Below, piece by piece: positions 18,855 to 27,935 of a stretch of DNA of 64,000 nt. Source of the stretch: Planctomicrobium sp051466335 (GTDB lineage Bacteria; Planctomycetota; Planctomycetia; Planctomycetales; Planctomycetaceae). Under the pieces are notes generated by a model. The model was not told the DNA's origin. It saw only the letters and a list, made by a program, of their open reading frames with translations, and did not search any database. The stretch covers positions 620,001-684,000 of the forward strand of contig NZ_CP195793.1 of assembly GCF_051466335.1 (NCBI RefSeq). The letters run 5' to 3'. The translations under genes and the position numbers were made by a program. Positions within the stretch are counted from its first letter, which is position 1. Every line of letters starts with the position of its first letter.

Positions 18855-19582
18855 AGTGTTCCCTGCTCCTTCCGCGGTGCCATGATGATTGCCCCGATAC
18901 TGGCGATCATCAGGAGCGTTCCGCCCACTTCAACAAAATACAGGTAATCGCTGAAGAGTGCGCGACCCACCCCTTTCAAAGTTCCCAGTGGCTGATCAGC
19001 TTCCGGGTGACTGTATGGATTGGTGACAACTTCTTCAGTGTCTGCAACGAGAGTGCTGTCTGTCACTTTCAACTGCAAGGTTTCAATCGTCGAGAGCAAT
19101 GCTCCCAGCAGAATGAATCCAGCAACGACTGCCAACAATGGATGGCGTGCTCGTGAATCGTAGATTGAAAGGCCACTCTGCTGTGACAGCATAATCACGA
19201 ACAGGAACGTCACGATGATCGCTCCGGCGTAAACGATGATGGTCGCAGCGGCAATAAATGGAGCACTCTGGAGCAGGTAGAGTCCGCAAGAGGACAATGT
19301 TGCAAGAGCGAACCAGAGCGCGCTGTATACGGGATTGTGGCTGGTGACCATCAATACGGCACCGAGCAAGGCCCCCGTAGCGAAGACGTAAAAGAGGATG
19401 TCTTCAGTGACGATGGCTTGTTGTGGAGCAAAGTGAACTGCGAATGCGAGACCTCCAGCGAGTGTCAGCAGGAGTCCAGCCAGACGAGGAATCTTCAATG
19501 GCTTGGGAGCCATCGCAAAGATCCCTGCGGCGCTGAGAACCAGCGCGATCGTCAGCACAATGTTTTGTGAAACCCATTCCAT
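18851..19582 (-). CDS. nuoJ: NADH-quinone oxidoreductase subunit J
   Basis: 243 residues, membrane subunit of Complex I. It shows the conserved sequence YVFATGALLGAVLMVTSHNP followed by VYSALWFALATLSSCGLYLL and FIAAATIIVYAGAIIVTFLF, which includes the pi-bulge helix. The ATG shares one base with the nuoI stop (TAATG), and the stop overlaps nuoK. The final helix (VEVGGTLLMIASIGAIIM) lies after a hydrophilic loop that is longer than in many homologues. Confidence 0.95.
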   Translation of the reverse strand: MEWVSQNIVLTIALVLSAAGIFAMAPKPLKIPRLAGLLLTLAGGLAFAVHFAPQQAIVTEDILFYVFATGALLGAVLMVTSHNPVYSALWFALATLSSCGLYLLQSAPFIAAATIIVYAGAIIVTFLFVIMLSQQSGLSIYDSRARHPLLAVVAGFILLGALLSTIETLQLKVTDSTLVADTEEVVTNPYSHPEADQPLGTLKGVGRALFSDYLYFVEVGGTLLMIASIGAIIMAPRKEQGTL

Positions 19583-20259
19583 TATTGAGCCCCTTCCGCA
19601 CGTTGAGTTGGAGTCGGAGCAATGACACCAGCGGTCGGTGCTTTGGCAGCCCGGTCGTATTCGGCGACCTGAGTCGCAGGACTGAGTGTCGGCAGTTCAA
19701 CAAACTCGGAAGCCGGTCCCAGTTTGCCGCGGGCAGTACGGATCGGGTCTTTCGGATTGTCTTTAGTCTGATCGTAGATGCTGAGGAGCTTCTCACGATC
19801 GAATGTCATTGATTCGCGAGAGTGACCGGTCATGTCGTAAATGTGAGTCAACTCGATGGCGTCGACAGGACAGGCCTCTTCGCACATTCCACAGTAAATG
19901 CAACGGAGCTCATCCAGGACGAACGACTTTGGAAACTTGTCGCGGTCTGGCCATTCAGGTGGAGCAGGGGATGCTTCAATCGTGATGCAGTGAGCGGGGC
20001 ACACTGTCGCGCAGAGCATGCAGGCCACACATTTCACGCGGTCCTTCTCGTCTCGATTCAGACGATGAACTCCGCGGTACTGGTTCGGAAGGTCCGGTCG
20101 AACCTCCGGGTACTGTTGAGTGACCGGTTTTCGTTGCGTGACGTGACGAAAGGTGGTTTTCAATCCAGTCACAATGGCCGGAAGAAACATCGCTTCCCAG
20201 AAGTTCATCTCAGGTTCTTCAACCCAAGTCACGTCTTTGGATGAGATTGGCATGATCAC
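19582..20259 (-). CDS. nuoI: NADH-quinone oxidoreductase subunit I
   Basis: 225 residues, peripheral-arm subunit holding clusters N6a and N6b. Two ferredoxin motifs are seen: CVACMLCATVCPAHCI and CIYCGMCEEACPVDAIELT, spaced as in the family. An N-terminal segment NFWEAMFLPAIVTGLKTTF forms the amphipathic helix that contacts the membrane arm; a C-terminal tail of about 35 residues is Pro/Ala-rich. Start at ATG 20259; an ATG two codons in is also possible. Preceded by a 93-base gap containing a hairpin, and coupled to nuoJ by a TAATG junction. Confidence 0.96.
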   Translation of the reverse strand: MIMPISSKDVTWVEEPEMNFWEAMFLPAIVTGLKTTFRHVTQRKPVTQQYPEVRPDLPNQYRGVHRLNRDEKDRVKCVACMLCATVCPAHCITIEASPAPPEWPDRDKFPKSFVLDELRCIYCGMCEEACPVDAIELTHIYDMTGHSRESMTFDREKLLSIYDQTKDNPKDPIRTARGKLGPASEFVELPTLSPATQVAEYDRAAKAPTAGVIAPTPTQRAEGAQ

Positions 20260-20303
20260 TTAAACTGTTAAAGACCGGAGGCTCCGGACGTGATATTCAC
20301 TGT

Positions 20304-20333
20304 AGCATCCGACTCTGTCAGGAGCCGGATGCT
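20304..20333 (-). other. Intercistronic hairpin between nuoH and nuoI
   Basis: On the minus strand AGCATCCGGCTC pairs with GAGTCGGATGCT (12 bp, one G-U) around the loop CTGACA. No T run follows, so it is unlikely to stop transcription; it may stabilise or mark processing of the mRNA between the two cistrons. The 93-base gap is one of the larger ones inside the operon. Confidence 0.5.
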
Positions 20334-20352
20334 GCGCAGATCATTCGTTCTT

Positions 20353-21597
20353 TTAGTGTCCAACTAACTCTGTTGAGGGTGCCTGTCGGGCAGCATCATC
20401 AGTAGCTGATCGGCGAGTACGGACGGTGTTCGGCATGGAAGCCGGACGTGGACGCTGACTCATTTCATATCGCAAGGCGTTGACACTGATGACACCTGCG
20501 ATGAGGACCAGTGCGAAAGAGCCTGGAAACAGCCACCATCGGCTGACGCCAAACTGCAAGACACTCATAGTCATCACAACGTTGGCGATGGACAGTGGAA
20601 TCAAAACCTTCCATGCCAGACCCATCAATTGGTCGAAACGGAATCGTGGAATTGTCCAGCGAATCATCATGACAAGGACAATGACCAGCAGAACCTTAGT
20701 CAGCAGGACACCGATTTTCACGATCCATGCACCGAAGTATGCGGATGTCGGTTCGGCAATCCATGGGAAGTGCCATCCGCCGAAGAACAGGATCGCTGTC
20801 AAGAACGCACTGATGACAATGTGAGTGTATTCACCGATGAAGAACAGTCCGAACTTCAAGGCGCTGTACTCGGTGTGGAAACCCCCGACGAGTTCCTGTT
20901 CGCACTCTGCAAGGTCGAACGGCAGTCGGTTTGATTCAGCCAGAGCACTCACGAAGAAAATCAGACATGCCATCGGCTGGAACCAGAAGTTCCATCCCCA
21001 GAATCCGGCTGCAGATTGTCGCTCCTGAATGATTTCCAGACTGAGCGTGCTGTTGAGCAGAGCCAGGCCGATGATCGACAATCCAAGCGGAATCTCGTAG
21101 CTGACAACCTGTGCACTCGCTCGCAATGATCCGAGTGCCGAGTATTTGTTGTTCGACGCCCATCCTCCGAGAATCACCCCGTACACTGACAGGCTCGTGA
21201 TTGCGAAGATGAAGAGCAGACCAATGTCGATGTTCGGTGCGATGATGAACCGGATCCAGCTGGGAGAGCTGTTGACGTCACCGAACGGGACGACTGCGAA
21301 TGCGAGAAACGCAGTGAACATTCCGATGGTCGGAGCCATCACGAACAGAATTTTATCGACGTGACCGGGGATCACTTCTTCTTTGAAGAGGAACTTCAAG
21401 CCGTCTGCGATGGGCTGAATTAATCCAGCATATCCAAGGCGGTTTGGTCCCAGTCGGTCCTGCATCCAGGCAGAGAGCTTTCTCTCGAGCCAGATCAGGT
21501 AGCTACATGCTGTTAGAATTCCCCCCATGACGATACCGATCGCCAGGAGCGTTAACAGCGTGTCTTGTTGCATCAGACTTTGAATCAGTGTATTCAC
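20353..21597 (-). CDS. nuoH: NADH-quinone oxidoreductase subunit H
   Basis: 414 residues, membrane subunit forming the quinone-access channel. Characteristic segments: LERKLSAWMQDRLGPNRLGY, GLIQPIADGLKFLFKEEVIP, GGWASNNKYSALGSLRASAQ, and SNRLPFDLAECEQELVGGFH with EYSALKFGLFFIGEY. The C-terminal 40 residues (SQRPRPASMPNTVRTRRSAT onward) are a hydrophilic extension. The start overlaps the end of nuoG by four bases (ATGA). Confidence 0.97.
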   Translation of the reverse strand: MNTLIQSLMQQDTLLTLLAIGIVMGGILTACSYLIWLERKLSAWMQDRLGPNRLGYAGLIQPIADGLKFLFKEEVIPGHVDKILFVMAPTIGMFTAFLAFAVVPFGDVNSSPSWIRFIIAPNIDIGLLFIFAITSLSVYGVILGGWASNNKYSALGSLRASAQVVSYEIPLGLSIIGLALLNSTLSLEIIQERQSAAGFWGWNFWFQPMACLIFFVSALAESNRLPFDLAECEQELVGGFHTEYSALKFGLFFIGEYTHIVISAFLTAILFFGGWHFPWIAEPTSAYFGAWIVKIGVLLTKVLLVIVLVMMIRWTIPRFRFDQLMGLAWKVLIPLSIANVVMTMSVLQFGVSRWWLFPGSFALVLIAGVISVNALRYEMSQRPRPASMPNTVRTRRSATDDAARQAPSTELVGH

Positions 21598-23273
21598 GCT
21601 TTCACCACCTGATTCTGAACTGCGGCCTGAGAAGGATTCAGCCGCACTCCCAGCTCACCAAGTTGTCCGGGGCGAAGTGCGACCAGACCAGGGATCGCTT
21701 CGCCGATTTCCTTTCGCAGATTCGCTGCGTGGAACAGGCCGGTACGACCTGTCAGCTCCCAAAGGATTCGACCATCTGGTCGGGCCTGACCCGGAGACCG
21801 AACCGACTTGTGGATTTCCTGTGCAAGACCTGCATGGTTTACGAATGAACCATCCCGCTCAGCGAACGACCCACCTGGAAGCAGATAAGCTGCCTCAGAC
21901 GATACGGATGAAGGAAGCAAATCCTGAACAATCAGAGTCTTGACCTGCTTGAAAGCCCGCGCCTGTGAGTCATCGATCCAGCCTGCAGGGTCACCGCCGA
22001 CGAGATACACGAGTTCGAAGTCGCCAGCCCCCGCTCGACCGACAATGTCCGAGAACGGAACGATTGTTTTGGCGAAGTGTTGGAGAACCTTCTCAACACC
22101 AACGCGGTTTGGAGCCTTCTCTGCACGGATCGTAAACTTCACCGGCTGAACAGGGCGACCGTGAACGTCTTTCGGATAGGTGTCATCCTCTCCCACGGTG
22201 TTGACTGGACCAAGGGCCAGAACAACGTCGTTTGAAACTCCCTTGAGCCATTTTGCCAGCAAATAGGCTTCTTCAACAGTCATCCACGGAGAGAGAACCG
22301 CCGCCACTTTTCGTGGTGTCTTCTTTGCTGTCTGCTCGACGGTAGAACGGAGCGATTTAAGGATCGAATTCCAGTCGCGTGAAACAGTTTGACCTGCTTC
22401 GCGATGCTCAGGCATCTTCAGGCGTTCTTCAGCTGTGAGATACTTCCAGCCGAATCGACCTTCGTCACACATGAACATCCCTTGAGCCTGCGGGTTTTCC
22501 CGTGGCTTCAGGCGATGGACAACATCATCGTTCTGGTCAATGTTGACGCTACAACCAGTGCTGCACCCGGGACAAACGCTCTTGGCAGAGTTCAACCACC
22601 AGACACGTTGTTTGTATAGGAAGTCCTTGCTGCACAGGGCACCCACCGGACAGAGGTCAACGACGTTGCCTGCCAGTTTGTTGTTAACAGGATTGCCGGG
22701 GAAGATGTCGATTTCTTCAGCGGAACCACGATTGATCACCAAAAGCTCAGATGTTCCGCTGATCTCTTTGGTGAAGCGGACACACCGTGTGCACATGATG
22801 CAGCGATCGGTGAAGAGGGTGATCTGTTCCCCGATGTAGTTCTTGTCGGGTTTGATGTTCTTCGGTTCTTGAAGGCGGCTGTAGCTTCGACCGTGTCGGA
22901 AGCTGTAATCCTGCAAGTAGCATTCGCCTGCCTGATCACAAGTTGGGCAGTCGAGTGGATGGTTCAGAAGCAGGTATTCCAAAGTCGCCTTGCGGGCTTC
23001 GATGACTTTGGGAGAGTTCGCAATGATGACGGTGCCATCTTTGACGGGAGTCTGACAGCCGGGAACGAGCTTCGGCTGCATGACAACAGTGCCGTCTGGC
23101 TTGGTGTCACCCACTTCGACCAGACACATGCGGCAGCTTGCCACCACCGACAATGACGGGTGGAAGCAGTATGCCGGAATCTCGACGCCACCCCGAGCTG
23201 CGACCTGAATGCAATTCAGCCGCTCGTCCGGTGCGATCTCGACGGGTTTATCGTTAACTAAAGCTGTGGGCAT
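21594..23273 (-). CDS. nuoG: NADH-quinone oxidoreductase subunit G (short form)
   Basis: 559 residues, Fe-S subunit of the NADH arm. Ligand motifs are present for the 2Fe-2S cluster (CFHPSLSVVASCRMCLVEV), for the His/Cys N5 cluster and neighbouring region (HPLDCPTCDQAGECYLQD), for N6-type clusters (CIMCTRCVRFTKE, then DLCPVGALCSKDF) and for the family-specific N7-like site (CPGCSTGCSVNID). The molybdopterin-like C-terminal domain is much shorter than in the 900-residue E. coli protein. Eleven-base spacing from nuoF; overlaps nuoH by four bases. Confidence 0.95.
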   Translation of the reverse strand: MPTALVNDKPVEIAPDERLNCIQVAARGGVEIPAYCFHPSLSVVASCRMCLVEVGDTKPDGTVVMQPKLVPGCQTPVKDGTVIIANSPKVIEARKATLEYLLLNHPLDCPTCDQAGECYLQDYSFRHGRSYSRLQEPKNIKPDKNYIGEQITLFTDRCIMCTRCVRFTKEISGTSELLVINRGSAEEIDIFPGNPVNNKLAGNVVDLCPVGALCSKDFLYKQRVWWLNSAKSVCPGCSTGCSVNIDQNDDVVHRLKPRENPQAQGMFMCDEGRFGWKYLTAEERLKMPEHREAGQTVSRDWNSILKSLRSTVEQTAKKTPRKVAAVLSPWMTVEEAYLLAKWLKGVSNDVVLALGPVNTVGEDDTYPKDVHGRPVQPVKFTIRAEKAPNRVGVEKVLQHFAKTIVPFSDIVGRAGAGDFELVYLVGGDPAGWIDDSQARAFKQVKTLIVQDLLPSSVSSEAAYLLPGGSFAERDGSFVNHAGLAQEIHKSVRSPGQARPDGRILWELTGRTGLFHAANLRKEIGEAIPGLVALRPGQLGELGVRLNPSQAAVQNQVVKA

Positions 23274-23283
23274 CGTGCTGATT

Positions 23284-24618
23284 TCAGTGGTTGGCCATCA
23301 GTTCCTGGGCGGGTGTGATCGACCGTCGACCTTCGCGGATGTACTCTTCAAATTCAGGGCGGAACTTGGCGATTGCATTCTTGACCGGCCAGGCTGCCCC
23401 GTCGGACAAGCCACAGATCGTGGTTCCGGGGATGATTCCCATTGAACCCGACACTTCTTTGAGCAGGTCTAAATCCTCAAGTTTGCCGTGACCAGACTTG
23501 ATTCGATACAGGATTTTCTGCATCCAGCTTGTCCCCTCACGGCACGGGGTGCATTGTCCGCACGATTCATGAGCAAAGAAGCGGCATGAATTGAACAGGA
23601 CATCGACCATGCTTGTTTGGTCGTCAATCACAACGATTGCTGCTGTTCCCAATCCCAGACAGCCAACGCGGCCTGGCCCAGCGAAGTCTAGCTTGGTGTC
23701 CAGTTCGTCTGCTGTGAGATATCCCATGCTGATTCCGCCTGGAATGACCGCTTTTACTTTGCGACCCTTCCAAACTCCTCCCCCGTGAACTTCGATGAGT
23801 TCACGAGCAGTCACTCCCAATGGGAGTTCGACACAGCAAGGATTGTTGACGTGACCGCTGATGCAATACAGCTTCGGACCGTAACTTCCAGCGTCTCGCG
23901 GATTGTTTGGATCCGGCGGAACTCCAATAGATTTGAACCATTCGCCGCCACGTTTGAAAATTTGCGTGACGCAGCAAAGTGTTTCCACGTTATTGACGAT
24001 TGTGGGCTTTCGGAACAGACCTTCGATCGCCGGGAACGGCGGCTTGATTCGAGGCCAGGCCCGTTTTCCTTCCAGACTTTCGATTAGTCCGGTTTCTTCT
24101 CCACAGATATAGGCACCCGCTCCACGATGAAGCTGGATGTCGATATTCTTGCCAGATCCGAAAACGTTCTTACCGAGAATCCCCGCAGCACGGCACTCTT
24201 CAATGGCTGCCTTCAGGATCCGGTAGCTGTCACCGTACTCATATCGAATATACAGGTATGCCTGCTCAGACTTGATGGCATGAGCAGCGATACAGATCCC
24301 TTCGATCAACTGGTGCGGGTCCTTCTCCATGAGGATCCGGTTGTTGAACGTTCCGGGTTCGCTCTCGTCTGCATTCACGCAGAGATAGATCGGTCCGGGA
24401 TGGTCTTTGGGAAGGAATGTCCACTTCAGACCTGTAGGAAATCCTGCACCTCCGCGACCACGCAAACCAGCGTCAATCACGTATTTGGCGACATCAGGCG
24501 GGGCCATCCCGAGTGCTTTTTGATAGGCCTCGTAACCACCATCCGCGCGGTAGCTTTCCAGCGATGTGGAATCCGCTTTGTGAATACGGGCCAGAAGGAC
24601 GGGTTCAAATTCAGGCAT
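23284..24618 (-). CDS. nuoF: NADH-quinone oxidoreductase subunit F
   Basis: 444 residues, the flavoprotein that accepts hydride from NADH. It contains LRGRGGAGFPTGLKW (NADH/FMN site), NADESEPGTFNNRIL, GAGAYICGEETGLIESLEG (FMN loop) and SCGQCTPCREGTSWM plus a later Cys for cluster N3. Length is normal. It follows nuoE after a 119-base gap that holds no gene I can support. Confidence 0.97.
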   Translation of the reverse strand: MPEFEPVLLARIHKADSTSLESYRADGGYEAYQKALGMAPPDVAKYVIDAGLRGRGGAGFPTGLKWTFLPKDHPGPIYLCVNADESEPGTFNNRILMEKDPHQLIEGICIAAHAIKSEQAYLYIRYEYGDSYRILKAAIEECRAAGILGKNVFGSGKNIDIQLHRGAGAYICGEETGLIESLEGKRAWPRIKPPFPAIEGLFRKPTIVNNVETLCCVTQIFKRGGEWFKSIGVPPDPNNPRDAGSYGPKLYCISGHVNNPCCVELPLGVTARELIEVHGGGVWKGRKVKAVIPGGISMGYLTADELDTKLDFAGPGRVGCLGLGTAAIVVIDDQTSMVDVLFNSCRFFAHESCGQCTPCREGTSWMQKILYRIKSGHGKLEDLDLLKEVSGSMGIIPGTTICGLSDGAAWPVKNAIAKFRPEFEEYIREGRRSITPAQELMANH

Positions 24619-24737
24619 GGACCGGGAGTAACCTTAATCAAGGGCAAAGCGGGAATCGGTCTGGGCAAGTTTGGCGTTCAATCGCCTGTCTCGAGTTCCC
24701 TGAAGCTGCTTTTGCTCCAGTATGTATGGTTGTTGTG

Positions 24738-25223
24738 CTACAGTGTTTTGATCAGTGCTGATGCCGACTCTTCAGTTAAATTCATATGACACTTGTCGTC
24801 CACCAGAATGCATGGAGCGCCTTCGCATGCTCCCAGGCATTCAGCGTATTCGACTGTGATGCGACCGTCAGCGGTTGTTTCGCCGGGATGCACACCCAAC
24901 TCTTTGCACATGCTGCCGAGCACTTCTTCTCCACCTCGCAACATGCAGGAGATGCTGCGGCAGAACCAGACTCGCCGTTTTCCGTAGGGATTTTCTTCAG
25001 TGCGGAAAATGCCGTAAAACGACATGGTGTCCTGCACTTCAGACGGATGAAGTTCGAGGATCTCTGCGATTTCCCGGATTGCGGGAATCGACACCTCGTG
25101 AAGCGCATGATGCACAATATGCAACGCTGGTAGTGTCACAGCGCGCTTACTGGGATAATGCGGGATCTCTGCCCGAATCTGATTACGGATTTCTTCACTA
25201 AGCACTGGCATCTGCGATTCCAT
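24738..25223 (-). CDS. nuoE: NADH-quinone oxidoreductase subunit E
   Basis: 161 residues, thioredoxin-like 2Fe-2S subunit (cluster N1a) of the NADH arm. The four ligands are seen as C-x4-C in WFCRSISCMLRGG and C-x3-C in ECLGACEGAPC. The N-terminal helical part contains HIVHHALHEVSIPAI and VQDTMSFYGIF. Its ATG directly follows the nuoD stop (TAAATG); a second ATG three codons later is an alternative start. Confidence 0.95.
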   Translation of the reverse strand: MESQMPVLSEEIRNQIRAEIPHYPSKRAVTLPALHIVHHALHEVSIPAIREIAEILELHPSEVQDTMSFYGIFRTEENPYGKRRVWFCRSISCMLRGGEEVLGSMCKELGVHPGETTADGRITVEYAECLGACEGAPCILVDDKCHMNLTEESASALIKTL

Positions 25224-26444
25224 TTATCGATCGAGTTCCGCTGCGATGATGTTCAGGCTTCCTAACACCGCGACAACATCACTCAACATGTATCCGCGAA
25301 TCATATGCGGCAAGAGTGAAAAGTGCACAAATGAGGGTGGACGAGTCCGTGCCCGATATGAACGAGTCGTCCCATTACCGACGATATAGTAACCCAGCTC
25401 ACCGTTTGGAGATTCTGTGGCTGCGTAGATTTCTTCGAGAGGAACGTCGTAACCGCGGTTTGGCATCAACACCTCGAAGTGCTGAATCAAACCTTCAATA
25501 CTGCGGTAAACAGCAGGTTTGGCTGGCAATGTGATGTCGCTGGCAGCGTCAATGTTCACTGGACCAGCAGGCAGGTTTTCAATTGCCTGCTCGATGATCT
25601 TGATGCTTTCCAGCATTTCACGCATGCGTACCAAGTACCGTGCGTAGCAGTCGCCTCCCTGCGAGCAGATGACATTGAAGTCGTAGTCTGCATAGGCGAG
25701 ATACGGTTCATCTTTTCGTAGGTCGCGAACCACACCACTCGCGCGAGCGAGCGGGCCCGTCGCACCCATGTTGATCGCATCTTCCTTCGAGAGAACTCCG
25801 ATTCCTTTGGTTCGCTCGATGAAAATCCGGTTGCGGGTGAGCAACTTGTCGAGTTCATCGTAAACAGGGTGGAACCCTTTGACGAACTTTCGAACTTTGT
25901 TGACCCAGTCGAGGTTCACATCGAACATCACTCCACCGACACGGGTGTAGCTCGTGTGGTATCGCTGTCCGGAGGCGTATTCGACGATGTCGTAGATGTG
26001 TTCACGTTGTTGGAACGCGTACAGGAATGCCGTGAAAGCACCCAAGTCCAGTCCGGTGGTACCGACGTTCAACAGATGGTCGTGAAGCCGCATGAGTTCT
26101 GCGAGAATTGTTCGCAGGACTTTACAGCGAGGGGTGATTTCAATCCCCAGGAGTTTTTCGACGGCATGATGCCACGAAATCTCGTTCGCCAACGGGGAGA
26201 TGTAATTCATCCGGTCGACGATGGTGACGTATTGATTGAAGTCGAGAGACTCGCCAAGTTTTTCGAATCCGCTATGCAGGTAGCCGATGTCCGGAACCGC
26301 ATTCACGACACGTTCACCATCCAGCGTGATCACAACGCGCAGAGTTGTATGCGTTGCGGGATGCTGAGGACCAAAGTTCAAGGTCCACAGGAAATCCTGC
26401 TGTGACGATTCAGGTGGTGCAGTGTCGAGCTGAGTGAGGGGCAT
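25224..26444 (-). CDS. nuoD: NADH-quinone oxidoreductase subunit D
   Basis: 406 residues, peripheral-arm subunit that lines the quinone site together with NuoB. Family segments: LNFGPQHPATHTTLRVVITL, DIGYLHSGFEKLGE, ANEISWHHAVEKLLGIEITP, GLDLGAFTAFLYAFQQRE and GYYIVGNGTTRSYRARTRPP, ending in GSLNIIAAELDR. It follows nuoC after six bases. It is a separate gene, not a nuoCD fusion. Confidence 0.97.
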   Translation of the reverse strand: MPLTQLDTAPPESSQQDFLWTLNFGPQHPATHTTLRVVITLDGERVVNAVPDIGYLHSGFEKLGESLDFNQYVTIVDRMNYISPLANEISWHHAVEKLLGIEITPRCKVLRTILAELMRLHDHLLNVGTTGLDLGAFTAFLYAFQQREHIYDIVEYASGQRYHTSYTRVGGVMFDVNLDWVNKVRKFVKGFHPVYDELDKLLTRNRIFIERTKGIGVLSKEDAINMGATGPLARASGVVRDLRKDEPYLAYADYDFNVICSQGGDCYARYLVRMREMLESIKIIEQAIENLPAGPVNIDAASDITLPAKPAVYRSIEGLIQHFEVLMPNRGYDVPLEEIYAATESPNGELGYYIVGNGTTRSYRARTRPPSFVHFSLLPHMIRGYMLSDVVAVLGSLNIIAAELDR

Positions 26445-26450
26445 TTCTGG

Positions 26451-26942
26451 TCAACTCTCTGCTCGGGTGATCACAGGGAAATTATGACGTTCACCCACTC
26501 CCTTGAGTGGATAGTCCTTTCGCAGTGGAAACGCTGTGAATTCTTCAGGCATCAAAATTCGTCGCAGGTCGGGATGACCACTGAAGACGATTCCGAACAT
26601 GTCGTAAACTTCGCGTTCCAGCCAGTTGGCTGCTTTCCACAAACCGAACACCGATGTCAGTGTTGGATTAGGGAGGTTCACGAATGTCTTCACGATCAGA
26701 CGTTCACTGGTTTCACTGTTGACGAGCACATAAACAATACCGAATCGATCGGTTGCGTCTGGATACTCGAGGTAATCGACGGCTGTTAAGTCCATCAGCG
26801 AATCGAACCCGCTGGAAGTTTTAAGAGCTTCCAAAACAGGAAACACGATGTCGACCGGAACGACCAGACGTCGATTGTCACGAAAAGTGGATTCAACAAT
26901 CTTGTTGCTGAACTGCTCTTGGAGAGGATCAAGATCAAACAT
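26451..26942 (-). CDS. nuoC: NADH-quinone oxidoreductase subunit C
   Basis: 163 residues from ATG 26942. This start is preferred over the upstream one at 27083 because it overlaps the nuoB end by eight bases (ATGTTTGA), has GGGAGCG nine bases upstream, and gives MFDLDPLQEQFSNKIVES as in other NuoC. Family signature: ANWLEREVYDMFGIVFSGHP and RRILMPEEFTAFPLRKDYPL. Peripheral-arm subunit contacting NuoD and NuoI. Confidence 0.95.
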   Translation of the reverse strand: MFDLDPLQEQFSNKIVESTFRDNRRLVVPVDIVFPVLEALKTSSGFDSLMDLTAVDYLEYPDATDRFGIVYVLVNSETSERLIVKTFVNLPNPTLTSVFGLWKAANWLEREVYDMFGIVFSGHPDLRRILMPEEFTAFPLRKDYPLKGVGERHNFPVITRAES

Positions 26943-27579
26943 GTTTCGCTCCCGGTTCGATGACTGATGAGAAGCGGGGAGGCTGATAAACCTGCAGGTC
27001 GACCAGCGGTTGCGATTCACGGATTCGACGCAGTTCGTCGAGATCGAACGGTGCCGGTCCGTTTGGTGTATTCTGGGCAGCAAATTCGCGTCCCATCACC
27101 GACCCGGTATTCTTCACCTTTTGCTGCATCTCGATGATCGCAGCTAGAAGTTGTTCTGGTCGCGGTGGACACCCTGGGACATAAAGATCGACAGGGATAA
27201 AGCGGTCGACGCCTTGCACGACAGCATAGGTATCGAACACACCACCGCTGCAGGCGCAGGCTCCCATTGAGATGCACCATTTTGGCTCTGGCATTTGCAA
27301 CCAGATTCGCTGCAGGACCGGAAGCATCTTCATCGCCACACGACCAGCAACGATCAGAAGATCGCACTGACGCGGACTGAATCGCATGACTTCTGCTCCG
27401 AATCGAGCCAAGTCGTGCCGCGATGCTGCTGTCGCCATGAGTTCAATCCCACAGCATGCAGTCGCAAATGGCATTGGCCAGAGACTGTTTGAGCGTGCCC
27501 AGTTGGCAGCCGCATCAAGTTGAGTCAGAAACACATTTTCCGGAAGGCCTACCGCCATCGAAAAACCCCTTTCCGCCAC
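26935..27579 (-). CDS. nuoB: NADH-quinone oxidoreductase subunit B
   Basis: 214 residues, peripheral-arm subunit carrying the terminal cluster N2. The tandem cysteines are in FATACCGIELMA, and the other ligands in SMGACACSGG and VPGCPPRPEQLLAAI. The C-terminal region after residue about 160 is longer than in E. coli. The start overlaps the end of nuoA by 31 bases (27549-27579). The first residues (MAERGFSMAVGLPENVF) leave open a start at an internal ATG, which would remove the first seven residues and shorten that overlap. Confidence 0.95.
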   Translation of the reverse strand: MAERGFSMAVGLPENVFLTQLDAAANWARSNSLWPMPFATACCGIELMATAASRHDLARFGAEVMRFSPRQCDLLIVAGRVAMKMLPVLQRIWLQMPEPKWCISMGACACSGGVFDTYAVVQGVDRFIPVDLYVPGCPPRPEQLLAAIIEMQQKVKNTGSVMGREFAAQNTPNGPAPFDLDELRRIRESQPLVDLQVYQPPRFSSVIEPGAKHV

Positions 27580-27923
27580 GCGTACGCGTAAGCCACCACC
27601 AAGGTTCCCATGAACACGAGCATCACACCGAAAACAGTGTTGCGGAGTTCAATGGGAATGCCAGCTTCGTCGAAGGCGCTGACTGCCCAGGGGTAGAGAA
27701 ACAAAAGCTCGACGTCGAATACCAGAAACAGGATTGCGACGAGATAGAATTTGACATCAAACGGTTGACGAGCATTGCCGACAGGGTCCATTCCGGACTC
27801 ATAGGGCATTTGCTTGACCGGTGTCTTTTTGCGTGGACCGATTCCGTGCGCAAGCAGCAGATTTGTGATCACAAATCCGATCAGGATGACCACGTAAATC
27901 AGGAGAGGCGGGATCGAAATCAT
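27549..27923 (-). CDS. nuoA: NADH-quinone oxidoreductase subunit A
   Basis: 124 residues from ATG 27923; an upstream in-frame GTG at 27935 would add four residues. Three helices with the family signatures PYESGMDPVGNARQPFDVKF and YLVAILFLVFDVELLFLYPW, the latter with the conserved acidic residues. First gene of the Complex I operon, so the promoter must lie upstream in 27924-28665; I could not identify it with confidence. Confidence 0.95.
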   Translation of the reverse strand: MISIPPLLIYVVILIGFVITNLLLAHGIGPRKKTPVKQMPYESGMDPVGNARQPFDVKFYLVAILFLVFDVELLFLYPWAVSAFDEAGIPIELRNTVFGVMLVFMGTLVVAYAYAWRKGVFRWR

Positions 27924-27935
27924 GCTGGTTTGCAC

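Noticed and set aside
24127..24789. 220-residue plus-strand open frame across nuoF and nuoE
   Set aside because: Antisense shadow of two well-identified minus-strand genes, with no recognisable motifs.
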